Shown here piece by piece: positions 53,308 through 64,000 of a stretch of DNA of 64,000 nt. Each line of letters opens with the position of its first letter. Position 1 is the stretch's first letter. Source of the DNA: Muraenolepis orangiensis. Taxonomy: Eukaryota; Chordata; Actinopteri; Gadiformes; Muraenolepididae. The translations under genes were made by a program, and so were the position numbers. The stretch covers positions 19,531,366 to 19,595,365 of the forward strand of contig CM051018.1 of assembly GCA_027704905.1 (NCBI GenBank). The letters run 5' to 3'. Under the pieces are notes generated by a model that made no database searches, was not told the DNA's origin, and saw only the letters and a program-made list of their open reading frames with translations.

Positions 53308-55203
53308 TCATAACATCCCCATGCCTCTCGTATTTCCATAGGAGATATCTTGTAGCTTGATGCCTGCCATGGAGGCGCTGAGCTGGGCCTCCAGGGCCAT
53401 GCGGTCGAAGGTGCGATGCTCGGTCCGCTCCTTCACTCTCTCCCTCAGGTGGGAGGAGGCGTGGGCCGCCCTGCGCCCCTCCTCCTGCGCCTGCTCTCGT
53501 TGCGCCCGTAGCTCCTCTCTCCGGCGCTCCTTGGCCGTGACATGGCGCTCCATGGTGGCCATGCGCGCCTCCTCCTCCCTCGTCGCCTTCTCTCGGAGCT
53601 GCCGGTGGCTGAGCCGTCGGCCCAGGTTCTGCTGGTGCGTCTGCTGGGCCCTGACCCTGAGCCGGGTGGCGACCTGCTGGGCGGCTCGGTCCATGCGACG
53701 CTGGCTCTGCTGAACCAGCAGCTGCCTGCGCCGGAGCTGCTGGTGCCCGTGCAGCTCGGCGTGGGTCTTGGCCTGCTGGGTGTGTTCCGCCTGCCGGGCG
53801 CCCCGCTCCCGCAGCTCTCTCAGCCTCCCCTCGGAGTCCTGCGCCTGCTTCTCCCGGGAGCGACCCAGCCTTTTCTCCAGGGCGCTCCTCGCCAGCGCCT
53901 TCTCCTCCTGCACCTGCTGCTCCGCCCGCTGTTTCAGTAGGAGGTGCTGCAGGAGCTCCCTGTGGTTCTCCTGCGATAGCTTTTTCTTCTCCCTGCTCTG
54001 CCGCGTGACTTTTTCCCTCTTGGCCTTCTGCTCCCGGTCCAGCGCCACCCGGGCCTCCCTCTCTCTCTCCATCTTCTCCGCCTCATGTCGGTTTCGGAGC
54101 AGCCTCTCCTGGCAGCGCTTGCGCGCCTGTGCCTCCCTCTTCACAGCCTCCGTCCTCTCTCTGCGTCGTGCCTCCAGCTCCTCCGTGGACCTCTGCCGGC
54201 GCTCGTCCTGCAGCAGCGCCTGCCTCTCCCGCACCCACGCCAGCTCCCGGTGCCGCCTCTCCCTGCTCTTCCTCAGGGCCTCCGTCTTCTGGAGCCAGTG
54301 CTGCCCGTTCTGCCTCAGCCTCCTCCTCCGGCTCTTCTCCTCCTGTGCCCGCCGGGCCGCCTCCTCGCCGCGGGCCTCCTCGCGCTCGCGCTCCTTCTGC
54401 TGGCTGAGGGACAGGCGCACACGCTCCTCCCCGTGCTTGACCAGCATGAGAGCGGCGATCTTGCGGTCTTTCTCCGACACGGTCACCCTCATCTTCTGGT
54501 GGATGTCTCCCGTGAGCTTCTCCAGCTGAGTCTGGGTGGCCGGGGAGTGTCTGAGGTCTCCCAGGATGTGGTTGCAGCTGGTGGACACCACTCTGTTGTT
54601 GTTGTTGTTAGTGGTGTTACCCGGTTTGTAGGAGCTTGTTTCACAGTTACTCAAAGTAGTAGTAGTAGCAGTAGTAGTAGTTGAGCGTGAGGGTTTGCCC
54701 AGAGAGCTGCTGCTTATGAATCCCTGATCGCCACAGGGCACCGGTGCTGCGATGCCGTCATCATACAGGTGACCGTGTTGAGAGCCACTGTTGTCGCTGC
54801 TCCTGCTGAACGCCTTGCCAACCACTTCTAAAGCGGAGAGGTGCGCGTCCTGGGGATGGGGGGGCCTCGTTATGATCTCGTCTTCCCTGATGATTCTCTC
54901 CCTTTCCCCGCGGCAAAGCTGCAGAAGCTGCTTCCGGCGCTCCTTCTCGTATGACTCGTGCATCACCGTCACCGCCTCGTAGGGCGTCTCGTGGACTTCA
55001 TTGACGAACTCGTTGAGGGACTTGATCAAAAGTTGGACAGGCTTCTTCTTCTTCACACCCGACCTCGAGCGGGGACTCCTCTCTGCCCCCGACGTCTCGC
55101 AATTGTCCAGATCCGAATTAGGGAAGGGTTGTGTTATGTCTCCCATTAGGCAATTAGGATATATACGCGTCGTCAAAAAGCGATTAAGACCTAATTTGAC
55201 CAT
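53308..55203 (-). CDS. ccdc177: Coiled-coil domain-containing protein 177, single exon
   Basis: A single open frame of 631 aa, of unknown molecular function. The N-terminal part has the CCDC177-type segment ESYEKERRKQLLQLCRGERE followed by IIREDEI. A Ser/Thr/Asn-rich linker (about residues 155-215) contains poly-Thr and poly-Asn runs. From about residue 235 almost the whole protein is Arg/Glu/Gln-rich coiled coil, ending in HLRERVKERTEHRTFDRMAL. Human CCDC177 is about 707 aa and also coded by one long exon. The start is ambiguous: Met1 at 55203 or Met20 at 55146 (MGDITQPF). Long antisense open frames across it are a by-product of its GC-rich, repetitive codons. It lies tail to tail with the ZIP9-like gene, as in human 14q24. 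Confidence 0.92.
   Translation of the reverse strand: MVKLGLNRFLTTRIYPNCLMGDITQPFPNSDLDNCETSGAERSPRSRSGVKKKKPVQLLIKSLNEFVNEVHETPYEAVTVMHESYEKERRKQLLQLCRGERERIIREDEIITRPPHPQDAHLSALEVVGKAFSRSSDNSGSQHGHLYDDGIAAPVPCGDQGFISSSSLGKPSRSTTTTATTTTLSNCETSSYKPGNTTNNNNNRVVSTSCNHILGDLRHSPATQTQLEKLTGDIHQKMRVTVSEKDRKIAALMLVKHGEERVRLSLSQQKEREREEARGEEAARRAQEEKSRRRRLRQNGQHWLQKTEALRKSRERRHRELAWVRERQALLQDERRQRSTEELEARRRERTEAVKREAQARKRCQERLLRNRHEAEKMEREREARVALDREQKAKREKVTRQSREKKKLSQENHRELLQHLLLKQRAEQQVQEEKALARSALEKRLGRSREKQAQDSEGRLRELRERGARQAEHTQQAKTHAELHGHQQLRRRQLLVQQSQRRMDRAAQQVATRLRVRAQQTHQQNLGRRLSHRQLREKATREEEARMATMERHVTAKERRREELRAQREQAQEEGRRAAHASSHLRERVKERTEHRTFDRMALEAQLSASMAGIKLQDISYGNTRGMGML
54594..54682 (-). 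repeat. Coding triplet repeats in ccdc177
   Basis: A (TTG)n run at about 54594-54612 and a (GTA/GCA)n run at about 54655-54682 encode poly-Asn and poly-Thr. Both are whole-codon repeats in the linker ahead of the coiled coil, so length variants would stay in frame. Confidence 0.85.
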
Positions 55204-56562
55204 TCATTCATTTATTAATACAACAGGATCCGGATCCCATGTTGGCGAAATTCGTTTTCCTTGGCTTCTTCCCGGACAGCGGATTAGTCTGGTAATCAGG
55301 TAGAGAGGATCGACCTTGGTCTTACTGGATCACATGATCGACTGAGCCATTTGTTTGTGTCCTACAAACCAAAAACTTATTGAAAAACATTTTAAAACCT
55401 TTTAAAACGACTGATAAACGCTTCAAATCAGACTTGAGTTATACCTATAACAGCGTGTGTGTGCCAGAACACATCAGCGTCATTCGAAATACCATAATAG
55501 TATTATATTTAACTTTTTGAATGTGAACAATTAAAAGCATTGAATTGCATACAAAAGAGTAAAAGCCTTACCTATTACCGCTCAGAGACGGTAAAGCATT
55601 GAGCATCACTGCGCAATCGTTGCCTTAACTAGCTATATATTAGGTGTTGGTACAGGCCTAATGTAAATGAGCAATGTATTATTTAATATATCAATATATA
55701 TATGCATATATTATTTTATATAGTATATTAAATCGTCATTTGCATCGTTGCTCGTGGCTCAAAGTGGCGCAGTTGACCCCGTTCTTATCCGTCTAAACCA
55801 GATTGTGATGTTGAGTTGAGAACGACCTCGCCGTCTCTGTGGTAACGGCGAGGTCGAGCTCTTTAGTGACCCCTGCAGCTCACTGCCTGGTACTGCGATT
55901 ACTGTTCTACGAGTGAAATGCATATATTTTTAGACAGAGAGAGTATGTCTCTCTCTGGTGAAGGCCAATGCTGGTATTATATATTATGATAATATATGAT
56001 ATAAGCATCATTATTATTTGTGAGCGGGGGAAATAGGAAAAGGCAGTGTTTCGCCTACACGTCTACTATTACGAGTATACCAGTGGAATAGCGTATAATA
56101 ACCAAATGTTGCCGCAAAACGCAAAAATAAATAAATAAAAAGGCCCCACCAATCTTTCATACATTTCATATGTTTTACTTTTTCTTGCTCCAAAAAGTAA
56201 ATGTCGCGACATTTCCCCTACGTCACATTTCCCGGATATGAAAAACAGGCGCACGCAAATCGTTGTCCCGCTTGAACCCGTCTTCAACTTCTACCAACTG
56301 CCGGTATGAACAACAACAAACAACAACAACAGCCAGTCTAGTAGAGTGATCCACATGCATTATGCGGTGGTTTCAAGTCCATATATTAACTGTGGTTTGG
56401 TTAGCTCTATATTACGTGTGTCGATAACGATGGTCGAAACTACACGGCGACATATGGACACCCTCACACACACCGACGTCTATTGTGTGTGTCCATGTAT
56501 GTATAACTGCCGTTTTGTTGTTGTTGTTGTTTTGTTGTTGTTTTTCTAGCGAACATTTTAAA
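55204..56562. promoter_or_regulatory. Divergent upstream region of ccdc177 and nsmce4a
   Basis: About 1.36 kb between two genes facing away from each other. It contains a 12-bp-arm palindrome at 55823-55856. A plausible nsmce4a leader exon ends at 56303 (CTGCCG|GTATGA), joined to an acceptor at 56549/56550 (TTTCTAG|CG), 13 nt before the ATG. No other gene is visible. Confidence 0.5.
55823..55856. repeat. Perfect 12-bp inverted repeat, 10-nt loop
   Basis: CGACCTCGCCGT (55823-55834) and its exact reverse complement (55845-55856), in the ccdc177/nsmce4a spacer. It is GC-rich in an AT-rich setting. Confidence 0.85.
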
Positions 56563-59500
56563 ATGAAAAGAACCGGGAACAGAAACAGCGACCAGGACGC
56601 CCTGCAGCAGAACGGTACCTCCGATGGCAGCGGGGGTCACGAAGCCGATGCCGACGCCTGGCACGTCGACAGCCAGAGCGTATCCCACAGAAAGCTCCTC
56701 AGGGCCCGGTACAGGGAGCTCATCAGCACCGTCCAGCGTGAGTAAGGGACTATGGAGAAGCGTGCGTGCCAGTTTCGTGGATCACTTTTGTTAGAATTTG
56801 TGTGATTAGATCAGCTCAGGAGGTGGAGCGGTCGTCTCACAACCGGAAGGTTGCTGGTTCGATCCCCCGCCGCCTCCTAGCAAAAACTGTCGAGGTGTGT
56901 GTGTCCTTGAGCAAGACACCCTAACCCTAACTGCTCCCGACGTGCTGGCTGTCTCCTTGCATGGCTGACTCAGCCGTCGGTGGATGAATGGGTGAACGAA
57001 TGACGCTTTGGATAAAAGCGCTATATAAAAAGCATCCATGACCATTAGATTGAATGTTAATGCCCTGGCTGTCAATGTGCTTGTCTGTCTTAAGAGAACC
57101 GAGAGGAAATGCTGAGTCCATGTGATAATAAGCTCACAGAAGTACTGGACAAGGCGAACATGCTTTTTAAAGAAGGTATGTGAACGTGATCAACTCTCTT
57201 TTTGACAAACGTTTGACATACAGTGACTGTTTAGTTATTATCTGATCAAATTCAAGGTACATTATTCAATACATACAAATACAGTCCCATCTGGTCACAA
57301 ATCACTATGTACTAATCCTGTGAAGACTGGTGACTTACTTGAATCTCAATACAATACGTGTATTGCTTCTAATTGTGAAATAACGAAATATATTAAAGAT
57401 ATCACATATCTCAGAAAAATAACCAACAGAAGGCTATTTTGTCAATATAGTTGTAATGTTTGCTTGTTGCTTGGTTGATGTCCGTGTCTTCTGTGGCAGT
57501 GCACGAAGCTAGAGAGACGGTTCTGGATTCCCAACTGCTGGTGGTGGCATCAGGCCTGGGCAAGGAGAAGGCCAACCGGATGGTCTCCCAAGGCCTCTCT
57601 TTTGACCTTTCGACCTTTGCACAGCATGCTGTAAGTCCTCTAAAGGGGCTGAATGGTCTTTGTAGTTGGTGGAGGTATGGTTGGTATTCAGACATTGTGT
57701 CACCCCATGGTCCTGGCGATGCACTTAATGCTGTGGTGTGTGACCTCCTTTTATTGGGGAAGATGTAAAAACGAAATCAAATCACTAAATAGCAGTCAAA
57801 GATTTACATTTACATTTAGGACATTTGGCAGATGCTTTTATCCAAAGCAACTTACAAGGAGTACATTTGTTGAAGTAGACAATAGCATAACACTGAGGTA
57901 CGCAAACATAAAAATAGAGCAGTTCACAAGCATTCATATTAACAAGATGAATAACACAATTTCGTACTGCCAGGTCACCTGCTTAAGTAGCTGTGATACA
58001 CTTGCTAGAATATAGATGCATCTTTTTAAAAGATGCAACAAGTCATTAACTACCGAACTCCCAAGGACCCAGGGTGATGCAGAAACCAGTTTATTGCAGT
58101 TTTGTTGACTGGTTTCTGCAGAGCAGATTGTACATGCTTGCACATAGGGCTGGACGTTATGGTTGGAATACATATTGCAATAATCATCTTAGATTTCATC
58201 GATATAGATGGCTGTCACAATATGGCAAAATCACACTTTACAAAATCAAAATGACATCTATAGCATTGAACAAGCATAACAAGCATGACATCTATAGCAT
58301 TGAACAAGCATGACATCTATAGCATTGAACGGAACTGAATAGCTATGTGTGATTTCTCAGAAAACCAACATAAAAAAAACAATTGTTCCTCATTTTGACA
58401 GTTTTTAAACCCACACTTATTGTTACCACATTAATTACCATTTAATTACCATTACCATAAACAGGATTCAATCCACTCTTAATAATGTCATATTGAATTG
58501 TTGTCCAGCCCTTGATACAAATTTCCCATGTTGGTTGTTGCTCATTTTTGACCGGCTTTCACCGTCACAGCTGTCCTTTATGGGTCTCAACCGGCTAGCG
58601 GATGAGGGGAGCGACGCAGAAGACGGAGCAGCAACCAATGGCTTCCTTCCCCAAGACGCCTGGCACAGGCTTGCCAGCAGAGCAGAGAGCTGTTTCCAAA
58701 GCACTCCGTCTTTCCATTCCATGTAAGTGGCTTTCACCTCATCTCTTGCTGCTGACGTCTGGCGCCAACTCCAACCAAACAACCGCTGCATGTCTAGTTT
58801 GCTATGTCACCAAGATGAACTCGAATAGTGTTCCTTTAAAAAATAAAAACCAACCAAATATTTGTATTTGTGACGCTTTAAGCAGCAAATGCTTGTTATT
58901 TTGACTTCATGAACGAGTACAATTCTGAACCCGTAATCTAAATGATAAATGTCATTGTTCTGTGGGTCAGCAAAACCCTTTTTATCGCTCGCAAAGCCAA
59001 TTCAAGCAGGTCGTTGTGAGATAAATCGTCCTTATTCAGTTCCTTGATTTGTGTTGTTTTTGAATTGGACCAGCCTTGCCTACAATACGTGTTATCATTC
59101 CAGGTATGGCCTGTTCCAATCAGAGCCCCCTCCACTGAAGCCTCGCATAGAGCGGCAGAGGAAGGTGCCCACCGTCGAGGCTAAGAGAATCATGCCTACT
59201 GAGGTACACCTGACTCACTAGTTTGAGCACCCAGTTTGTAGTGGTTTATGTGCTTGGTGATTGTTTGTGTTCGTTAATGTAGGTATCTTGTAGTTTAAGT
59301 CAAGAAATAGAAAGAGTAAGCGAATAAGGCCAATAGGTTAAAAAGGTTAAAAAAATATGTACAAAGGATACTTAAGGATCTTAACTTCAGTGACTGTGAG
59401 GGCAGTAAGATGGTAAAAGTATTTTTTTTTAAAGTGCGCTTTGATTGATACAACTTAAATAATTTGACATTTAATTGAACACAACAAAAAATAGTCAGTA

Positions 59501-62500
59501 TCACAGAGCATATTCATCGGTATCGTGATGCTATACACCACCGCAAATATGTCATAACTAAGAAGATGCCGATTTAAATTAAGTATAGAAACCAACTAAT
59601 CCCGGTTGTGAGTAGGTCCATTGGCTAAAGAATCATATATTTTAGCGTTAAGTTTGAATTTAACTGTGTTCACGCGCTTGTACCGTTTAGTGCAGGAGTA
59701 GTGAAGTGCCTTTGTTTTCTTTTTCTTCTTCCGTCGTCAAGTTAAAGAAAATGGAGGAGTCCAACCAGGAGGCGACGGAGAAGGAGGTGGAGAGGATCCT
59801 GGGGTACCTGCGGCAGTACCACAGACAGGACCGTGAGTCTCTCACACACACACACACACACACACATACACATACACACACACACACAGAGAGAGGACTC
59901 CGGTCGAGCGTCTGTCCAGCCAGTCGTTTGAGACGCTGTGGGTGAGGTACATCACGGCGCTTCATTTAGATCTTTGTACGTCCCTCTTGCAGCCACGACG
60001 CCCATATCCTATTACGAGTTTATCCTCAACCCGGATTCGTTCTCTCGGACAGTGGAGAACATCTTCCATACGTCGTTCCTCATCAGGGTGAGCCGTCTGT
60101 GTGCAAGTGATTGTGTGCGTGTATGTGTTCGGTGTTTTTATTTAAATTTCAAGCAAGACGGTGCGGAGTGTTTTTGTGTGGCTGGTTTAAGCAGCCTCAC
60201 CTGGCCTGAGTTGGACTGATTGGCTGCACACCTGTGGGCCATTGTTAATCAAGGCTCACGGGTTAAAACAAACGCACTCGAGGAGAAGAGCTCTGTACGC
60301 ATTTACCATCTGCTCTGTTCACAATGATTCAAACTTTTGCAATCAACGTTTCCTCATTCACCCTGTGTCCTTGTCTTCTGGAGGAGCCCTCGAGAAGACA
60401 TTTGAAAGGCTGGTGGCATCTGCTACAGACAGCCAGACGTTTCCAAAAATAACCATGATTTTTTTTTTAACTTCCTCTTGGCCGACGCAGGCCACTCGCC
60501 AGCTCACTTATGTTCCACTTACACTCAGTCAAGTCTCTAGTGCTAGGGGTTATTTGGATTAATCAGGACAAGGGAACATTAATGTTTGCCAAAGACGTGC
60601 CATGGATGTATAGGCTTATTAATTAAGTATGATTGCCGCACAGGCTTGTTTGGTTTGGTGGTTACTGATGACTGCTGTCTGTTAGTCACTATGGTAATGG
60701 ATGCTTTTATATAGCGCTTTACAAGTCATGCCTCACATTCACCCATTCATACACCGACTGGAGACAGCCAGGAGCAGTTAGGGTTAGGGTGCCTTGCTCA
60801 AGGACACCGGGACAGTTTTTGCTAGGAGGAGCCGGGGGATCGAACCAGCGACCTTTCGGTTGTAATGGTAATGGATGCTTTTATATAGCGCTTTTATCCA
60901 AAGCGCTTTACAAGTCATGCCTCACATTCACCCATTCATACACCAACGGCAGAGTCAGCCATGCAAGGAGACGGCCAGCACGTCAGGAGCAGTTAGGGTT
61001 AGGGGGTCTTGCTCAAGGACACCTCGGCAGTGTTTGCTAGGAGGAGGCAGGGATCGAACGAGCATCCTTCCGGTTGTGAGGCGACCGCTCTACCTCCTGA
61101 GCTATACTGCCGCCCTATGTCACTATACTATATTGTTATAGTATAGTTCTATACTGTTTGTCACTATTTGGGATCTTTAAAGTATCGCATCCAAAGCGAA
61201 CTTCCAATGTGTGTGCGTGTGTGTCGCCCCCTGGTGGCCCGGAGTAGAAGGGGCGCAACAGGTAGTAAGTGAGGTGCAGCCACAGAAAACACGGAAACAA
61301 AATATGTGCAATAAACAATATTTATTTACATATTAGGCAACACGGGGATCAAAGAGGACTCGCAGTGGCACCAAATAAAATACCTAATGAAAATAATAAC
61401 CCCCCCCCCCTTGATGGCACCCCAAAATACAGTGGGTGGTGCGCACTCTAAGACTGGGGTTTTTAACAGGTTATACTGTGTGATGGAGTGTATACCCAGG
61501 GTATCTTACCTAGTCATTTGTCCCTGTGTGCAAAACAACAAGATAACGAATGAAGAAAAATAACTCTAGAAAAACAATAGACACTACCAATTAAACATAA
61601 TTCATAAAAAAACTAAGCAAACAGAACCAAGGCAGAAAAACCTCTGCCCACCAAGAGCTCTGCCACAGCCCAGGAGAGAGAGCCAGAGACTAAACACAAG
61701 CAACTATTTATAGGGAGGGAAGAAGCGGATTGGTTGAGATGGATCAGGTGTGACCAGGTGATGTAAATGATTGGAAAACCAGGCACGTGCATCTGTGAAA
61801 TAGGAGAATGGAATGTGTGGGGGCTGGTCGGGGTGAGGCTCCACATCAGTAGTGCATTGGCCCACATGTTTAAGCCAGCCATCACACACACACTTGTACA
61901 CAGTGTACCACCTGGTCTGCCTGCAAAGCCATTCTGAAATCCTGCAATAAACCGGTTTACTCTGAACTACTTGTGTCCTGATGTCGGAGGGTCCCAGAAA
62001 AGCCACTTGACTGGCACATGTAGCAGGGTCAACTGCTACTTTTCATCGGTTTTGCTGTAGTCTATTGATTTTCCTTAGAAAATTTACATAAATAATGGAC
62101 GAAAAACGGCCCATAATTGATATGCTTAACAGAGGCCCTCCACTGTGACATAGGACACCATAACAATGTTGAGCAGAACAATATACCTGTATCTTTTCTG
62201 CAGCTCTTTCATCGTTTTGTTTTTTTAGTTGGGTCATGAAATACTTGATTTGAGTTTGATAGCGTGGTGTGCTGTTTCTGTGGTGTTTGATTTTAATGTT
62301 TCTATTTCCAACTGGTAAAAATGTGAATGCTGTAGGTTTGAGTCAATGTTTTTATTTGCCATATGCAACAAGTACAATAGCATACTCCCTCCCGCAGTAT
62401 ACATTTTCAAAAACTAAAAAACTATTAAATTAAAATACTGTACACAATAATAAAGTGACTTTTGGATGATATGTACATTTGTTGAATTGTGCTAAAAGCA

Positions 62501-63785
62501 TTTAAAAAGCATTTTAAAGCGCCAGTAGTGCAGCAGCATCGTGAACAAAGTACATAAGAGTGCAATAACTGTAATGAGTCCAGAAACACCAGCAAAAGTT
62601 ATGATAGTGTAATGTAATATGGATGACAATGTTTGAAAGTAACGTATGTTTGTTTGTTGTGCCTCTTGTAGGATGGCTTAGCAAGGATGTACCTGGATGA
62701 TGACATGCTGCCCTGTATCGGTGAGACACAACTCCGAGCACGGGTTGATCCCTAGCATGGCATACGAGCTACACCTTTTAAATGACAATGATGTACAGCG
62801 TTGGTTGGCTGGCATGAGGAAGTGAAGTGAGGACAACCTTACTTCATTTCAACCAACCTAAACAAAAACCAGAAGATTATCGCAGTGACGGATACACATA
62901 CATGATCATTTGTTGTCCTGCGGTTCTGTCGAGTCGTTCTTTACGCACCACAACGAACCTCTAAACGTAAGCGCGTTTGCACTCCTCAGGTCCCGTGGAG
63001 GAGGACGGGGCTCAACCCGCAGAAGCTACCACGCGCAAACAGTGCGTCATCTCCATCAACCAAAAGAGCTGGAGGGTGAGGACTCTTAAAGTGCCGTATT
63101 GTACTGTATAAGATGGTTAGGAAAACATGGCGTTCACGATCCATGTGTTGACAGTTCAGACGTTTTTTGTTTTTTTTACGGGTTATGAAAGCTAGACACC
63201 AATTTAACGAGACTGGTACGCTCGATGCCATCACAGACGTCGTCATGGATACATACTTTGCATGTACTGTATGTGTTATCAATGTCACTTGGGATCAGCA
63301 TCCTCCTGCGTCCTTCTGTTTTTGTGAAAAATGACTGTGGCCTGTGGCTCAACCCACTATTGTGCTGACTCCATTCACGATAGGCCTTGTGGGGACCTAG
63401 CTTCAATTTACACCCGTGGTCATACATGTCATTCCCTCCCTCTTTCAACCAACTTCCCTTTCCAATCTCCTGTCCATAAAAGGCATCAAATGTTTTTCTC
63501 CTGGAGTGTATGCCCTTACATTTATATTCTATTATTCAGGGTTGGGCTTACGTGAGGATTGCCACCATATTATCTTTAAAACCACAAATCCATTGCTAGA
63601 AGTGTTGAATCATTGCAAATAGCACTAATTGTGATGTTCCGTTGTCGTTATATGATGTACGTGGTTTTCTCCACTGTGAATGCGATGAGGTTAACTTTTC
63701 CTCCCCGTGTGATTCTCAGGAGCTCAGAGATGCCTTTGACATCACACAGCCTATGATTCACCCACCAAACGGGCCGGATGAATGA
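56563..63785 (+). CDS. nsmce4a: NSMCE4A, SMC5/6 complex kleisin subunit Nse4, 10 coding exons
   Basis: Kleisin-type subunit linking the SMC5-SMC6 heads, nuclear, for DNA repair and chromosome stability. Exons: 56563-56737, 57095-57175, 57500-57630, 58571-58722, 59104-59203, 59742-59832, 59993-60087, 62672-62720, 62990-63075, 63720-63785. They total 1026 nt, 341 aa plus stop; human is 385 aa, longer at the disordered N-terminus. Conserved parts: RARYRELISTVQ-NREEML, NKLTEVLDKANMLFKEVHEA, the KKMEESNQEATEKEVERIL block, and the C-terminal winged-helix region PISYYEFILNPDSFSRTVEN with FHTSFLIRDGLARM. ATTAAA is at 63861-63866. The start is the first in-frame ATG after a good acceptor at 56549. The intron after 60087 (2.6 kb) is packed with transposable elements. 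A second fish paralogue cannot be excluded. Confidence 0.93.
56808..57028 (+). mobile_element. tRNA-derived SINE, copy 2
   Basis: Same family as 34396-34645: 'agctcaggaggtggagcgg', 'ggttcgatccccc', 'gagcaagacaccctaaccct' and the tail 'ttggataaaagcgctatata'. It is in nsmce4a intron 1, same orientation as the gene. Confidence 0.9.
57800..57875. repeat. Short dispersed fish repeat fragment
   Basis: 'tacatttaggacatttggca' followed by 'gatgcttttatccaaagcaa' and 'cttacaagg' is a motif string I recognise as very common across teleost genomes. Its class is not assigned here. Confidence 0.55.
58078..58120. repeat. Perfect 13-bp inverted repeat
   Basis: tgcagaaaccagt (58078-58090) and its reverse complement (58108-58120) flank a 17-nt loop, in nsmce4a intron 3. 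Confidence 0.8.
58250..58332. repeat. Small tandem repeat
   Basis: Three copies of 'gacatctatagcattgaac' separated by 'aagcat'-type spacers, in nsmce4a intron 3. Confidence 0.85.
59843..59889. repeat. (CA)n microsatellite near an nsmce4a donor
   Basis: About 47 bp of CA repeat starting some 10 nt inside the intron after exon 59742-59832. Confidence 0.9.
60695..61113 (-). mobile_element. Two tandem tRNA-derived SINE copies (copies 3 and 4)
   Basis: Both are in minus orientation. Copy 3 (60695-60862) stops inside the tRNA-like head, just after the B box (ggatcgaaccagcgacctttc in two pieces). Copy 4 (60866-61113) is fuller and ends with 'ctcctgagctatactgccg', the complement of the tRNA-like start. 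Both carry the reverse of the 'ggataaaagcgctatata' tail. Confidence 0.88.
61200..62030 (+). mobile_element. Repeat-rich block with an LTR-like segment
   Basis: The part from about 61690 to 62030 resembles 20050-20300 in reverse. In plus sense it has a TATA-like 'ctatttatagg' at about 61705, AATAAA at about 61946, and then 'cctgatgtcggagggtccc' and 'aaaagccacttgactggc', as in the R-U5 part of an LTR. No second LTR, target duplication or gag/pol frame was found. The segment 61200-61690 is also probably repeat-derived (C-run at 61399-61410). Confidence 0.4.
62031..62671. other. nsmce4a intron remainder, nothing recognised
   Basis: AT-rich intronic sequence up to the acceptor at 62671. No exon, RNA gene or mobile element was recognised. 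Confidence 0.5.
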
Positions 63786-64000
63786 TGTTGCCTTTATTAT
63801 ATATATATTGTATTTGTAAATCTATTTTTGTTAGATTCAATTATTTTCTGACATTTCTCTATTAAAGTTCTAATTTGTAAGTACATTGCGCTTTTATTTA
63901 CCGTTAAAAAAAAACATTTGTACCTTCGAAATTAAAGAGCGTTTATTATAGAGCCTCACAAAGTCCCAACGGGGGGAGGGGGGGGAGAGAGAGAGAGCTG
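63786..64000. other. nsmce4a 3'UTR and downstream flank
   Basis: ATTAAA at 63861-63866 is the likely poly(A) signal. A G-run and GA repeat fill the last about 35 bp. No further gene is visible before the window ends. Confidence 0.6.

Noticed and set aside
53357..54684. Several long plus-strand open frames (up to 253 residues)
   Set aside because: They are antisense to ccdc177. Its Glu/Arg/Gln-rich GC codons leave few stops on the other strand. Composition is biased and no family is recognisable.
60770..61012. Telomere-like (TTAGGG) units
   Set aside because: The ttagggttaggg motifs belong to the SINE body and appear in the other copies; they are not an interstitial telomere.

Overview
The window is a gene-dense piece of a vertebrate nuclear genome, almost certainly a teleost fish. 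Coding exons are bounded by GT...AG introns, the proteins are vertebrate families, and the spacers carry very long CA/TG microsatellites, tRNA-derived SINEs, hAT-type MITEs and small minisatellites. I rebuilt exons by following reading phase across splice sites. In every multi-exon gene the exon lengths sum to a whole number of codons, and lengths match the known families.

Layout: (1) 1155-14385, minus: a complete 19-exon TAM receptor tyrosine kinase, best matched to MERTK (1005 aa). (2) 17858-23901, plus: a complete 21-exon classical calpain (704 aa), probably capn11. (3) 25428-26013, minus: mitochondrial ribosomal protein mrpl14 (149 aa). (4) 30954-45816, plus: tmem63b, a mechanosensitive cation channel (23 coding exons, 840 aa) with a probable non-coding first exon near 27.1-27.4 kb and a long 3'UTR. 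(5) 49138-52055, plus: a diverged ZIP9-type zinc transporter (slc39a9-like, 309 aa). (6) 53308-55203, minus: single-exon ccdc177 (631 aa). (7) 56563-63785, plus: nsmce4a, a subunit of the SMC5/6 complex (10 coding exons, 341 aa).

Orientation: mertk/capn11 are head to head, capn11/mrpl14 tail to tail, mrpl14/tmem63b divergent, tmem63b and slc39a9-like in tandem, slc39a9-like/ccdc177 tail to tail with poly(A) signals about 100 bp apart, and ccdc177/nsmce4a divergent. The genes have unrelated jobs (efferocytosis signalling, calcium-dependent proteolysis, mitochondrial translation, osmosensing, zinc transport, DNA repair); this is ordinary vertebrate neighbourhood structure, not an operon or pathway cluster. 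From memory, CAPN11-TMEM63B-MRPL14 are neighbours on human 6p21.1 and SLC39A9-CCDC177 lie close on 14q24, so the window joins two conserved blocks plus mertk and nsmce4a.

The most unusual structure is a 41-bp minisatellite directly upstream of the mrpl14 start codon. It has copied the start codon itself 11 more times, always in the same strong context and always followed by a 9-codon reading frame ending in TAG. Other points of interest are long CA/TG tracts that directly abut splice sites, a MITE with an intact 8-bp target duplication, a duplicated calpain 3' end split by a dispersed repeat, and a ZIP9 relative without the His-rich loop. I found no evidence of a wholly new biological system.
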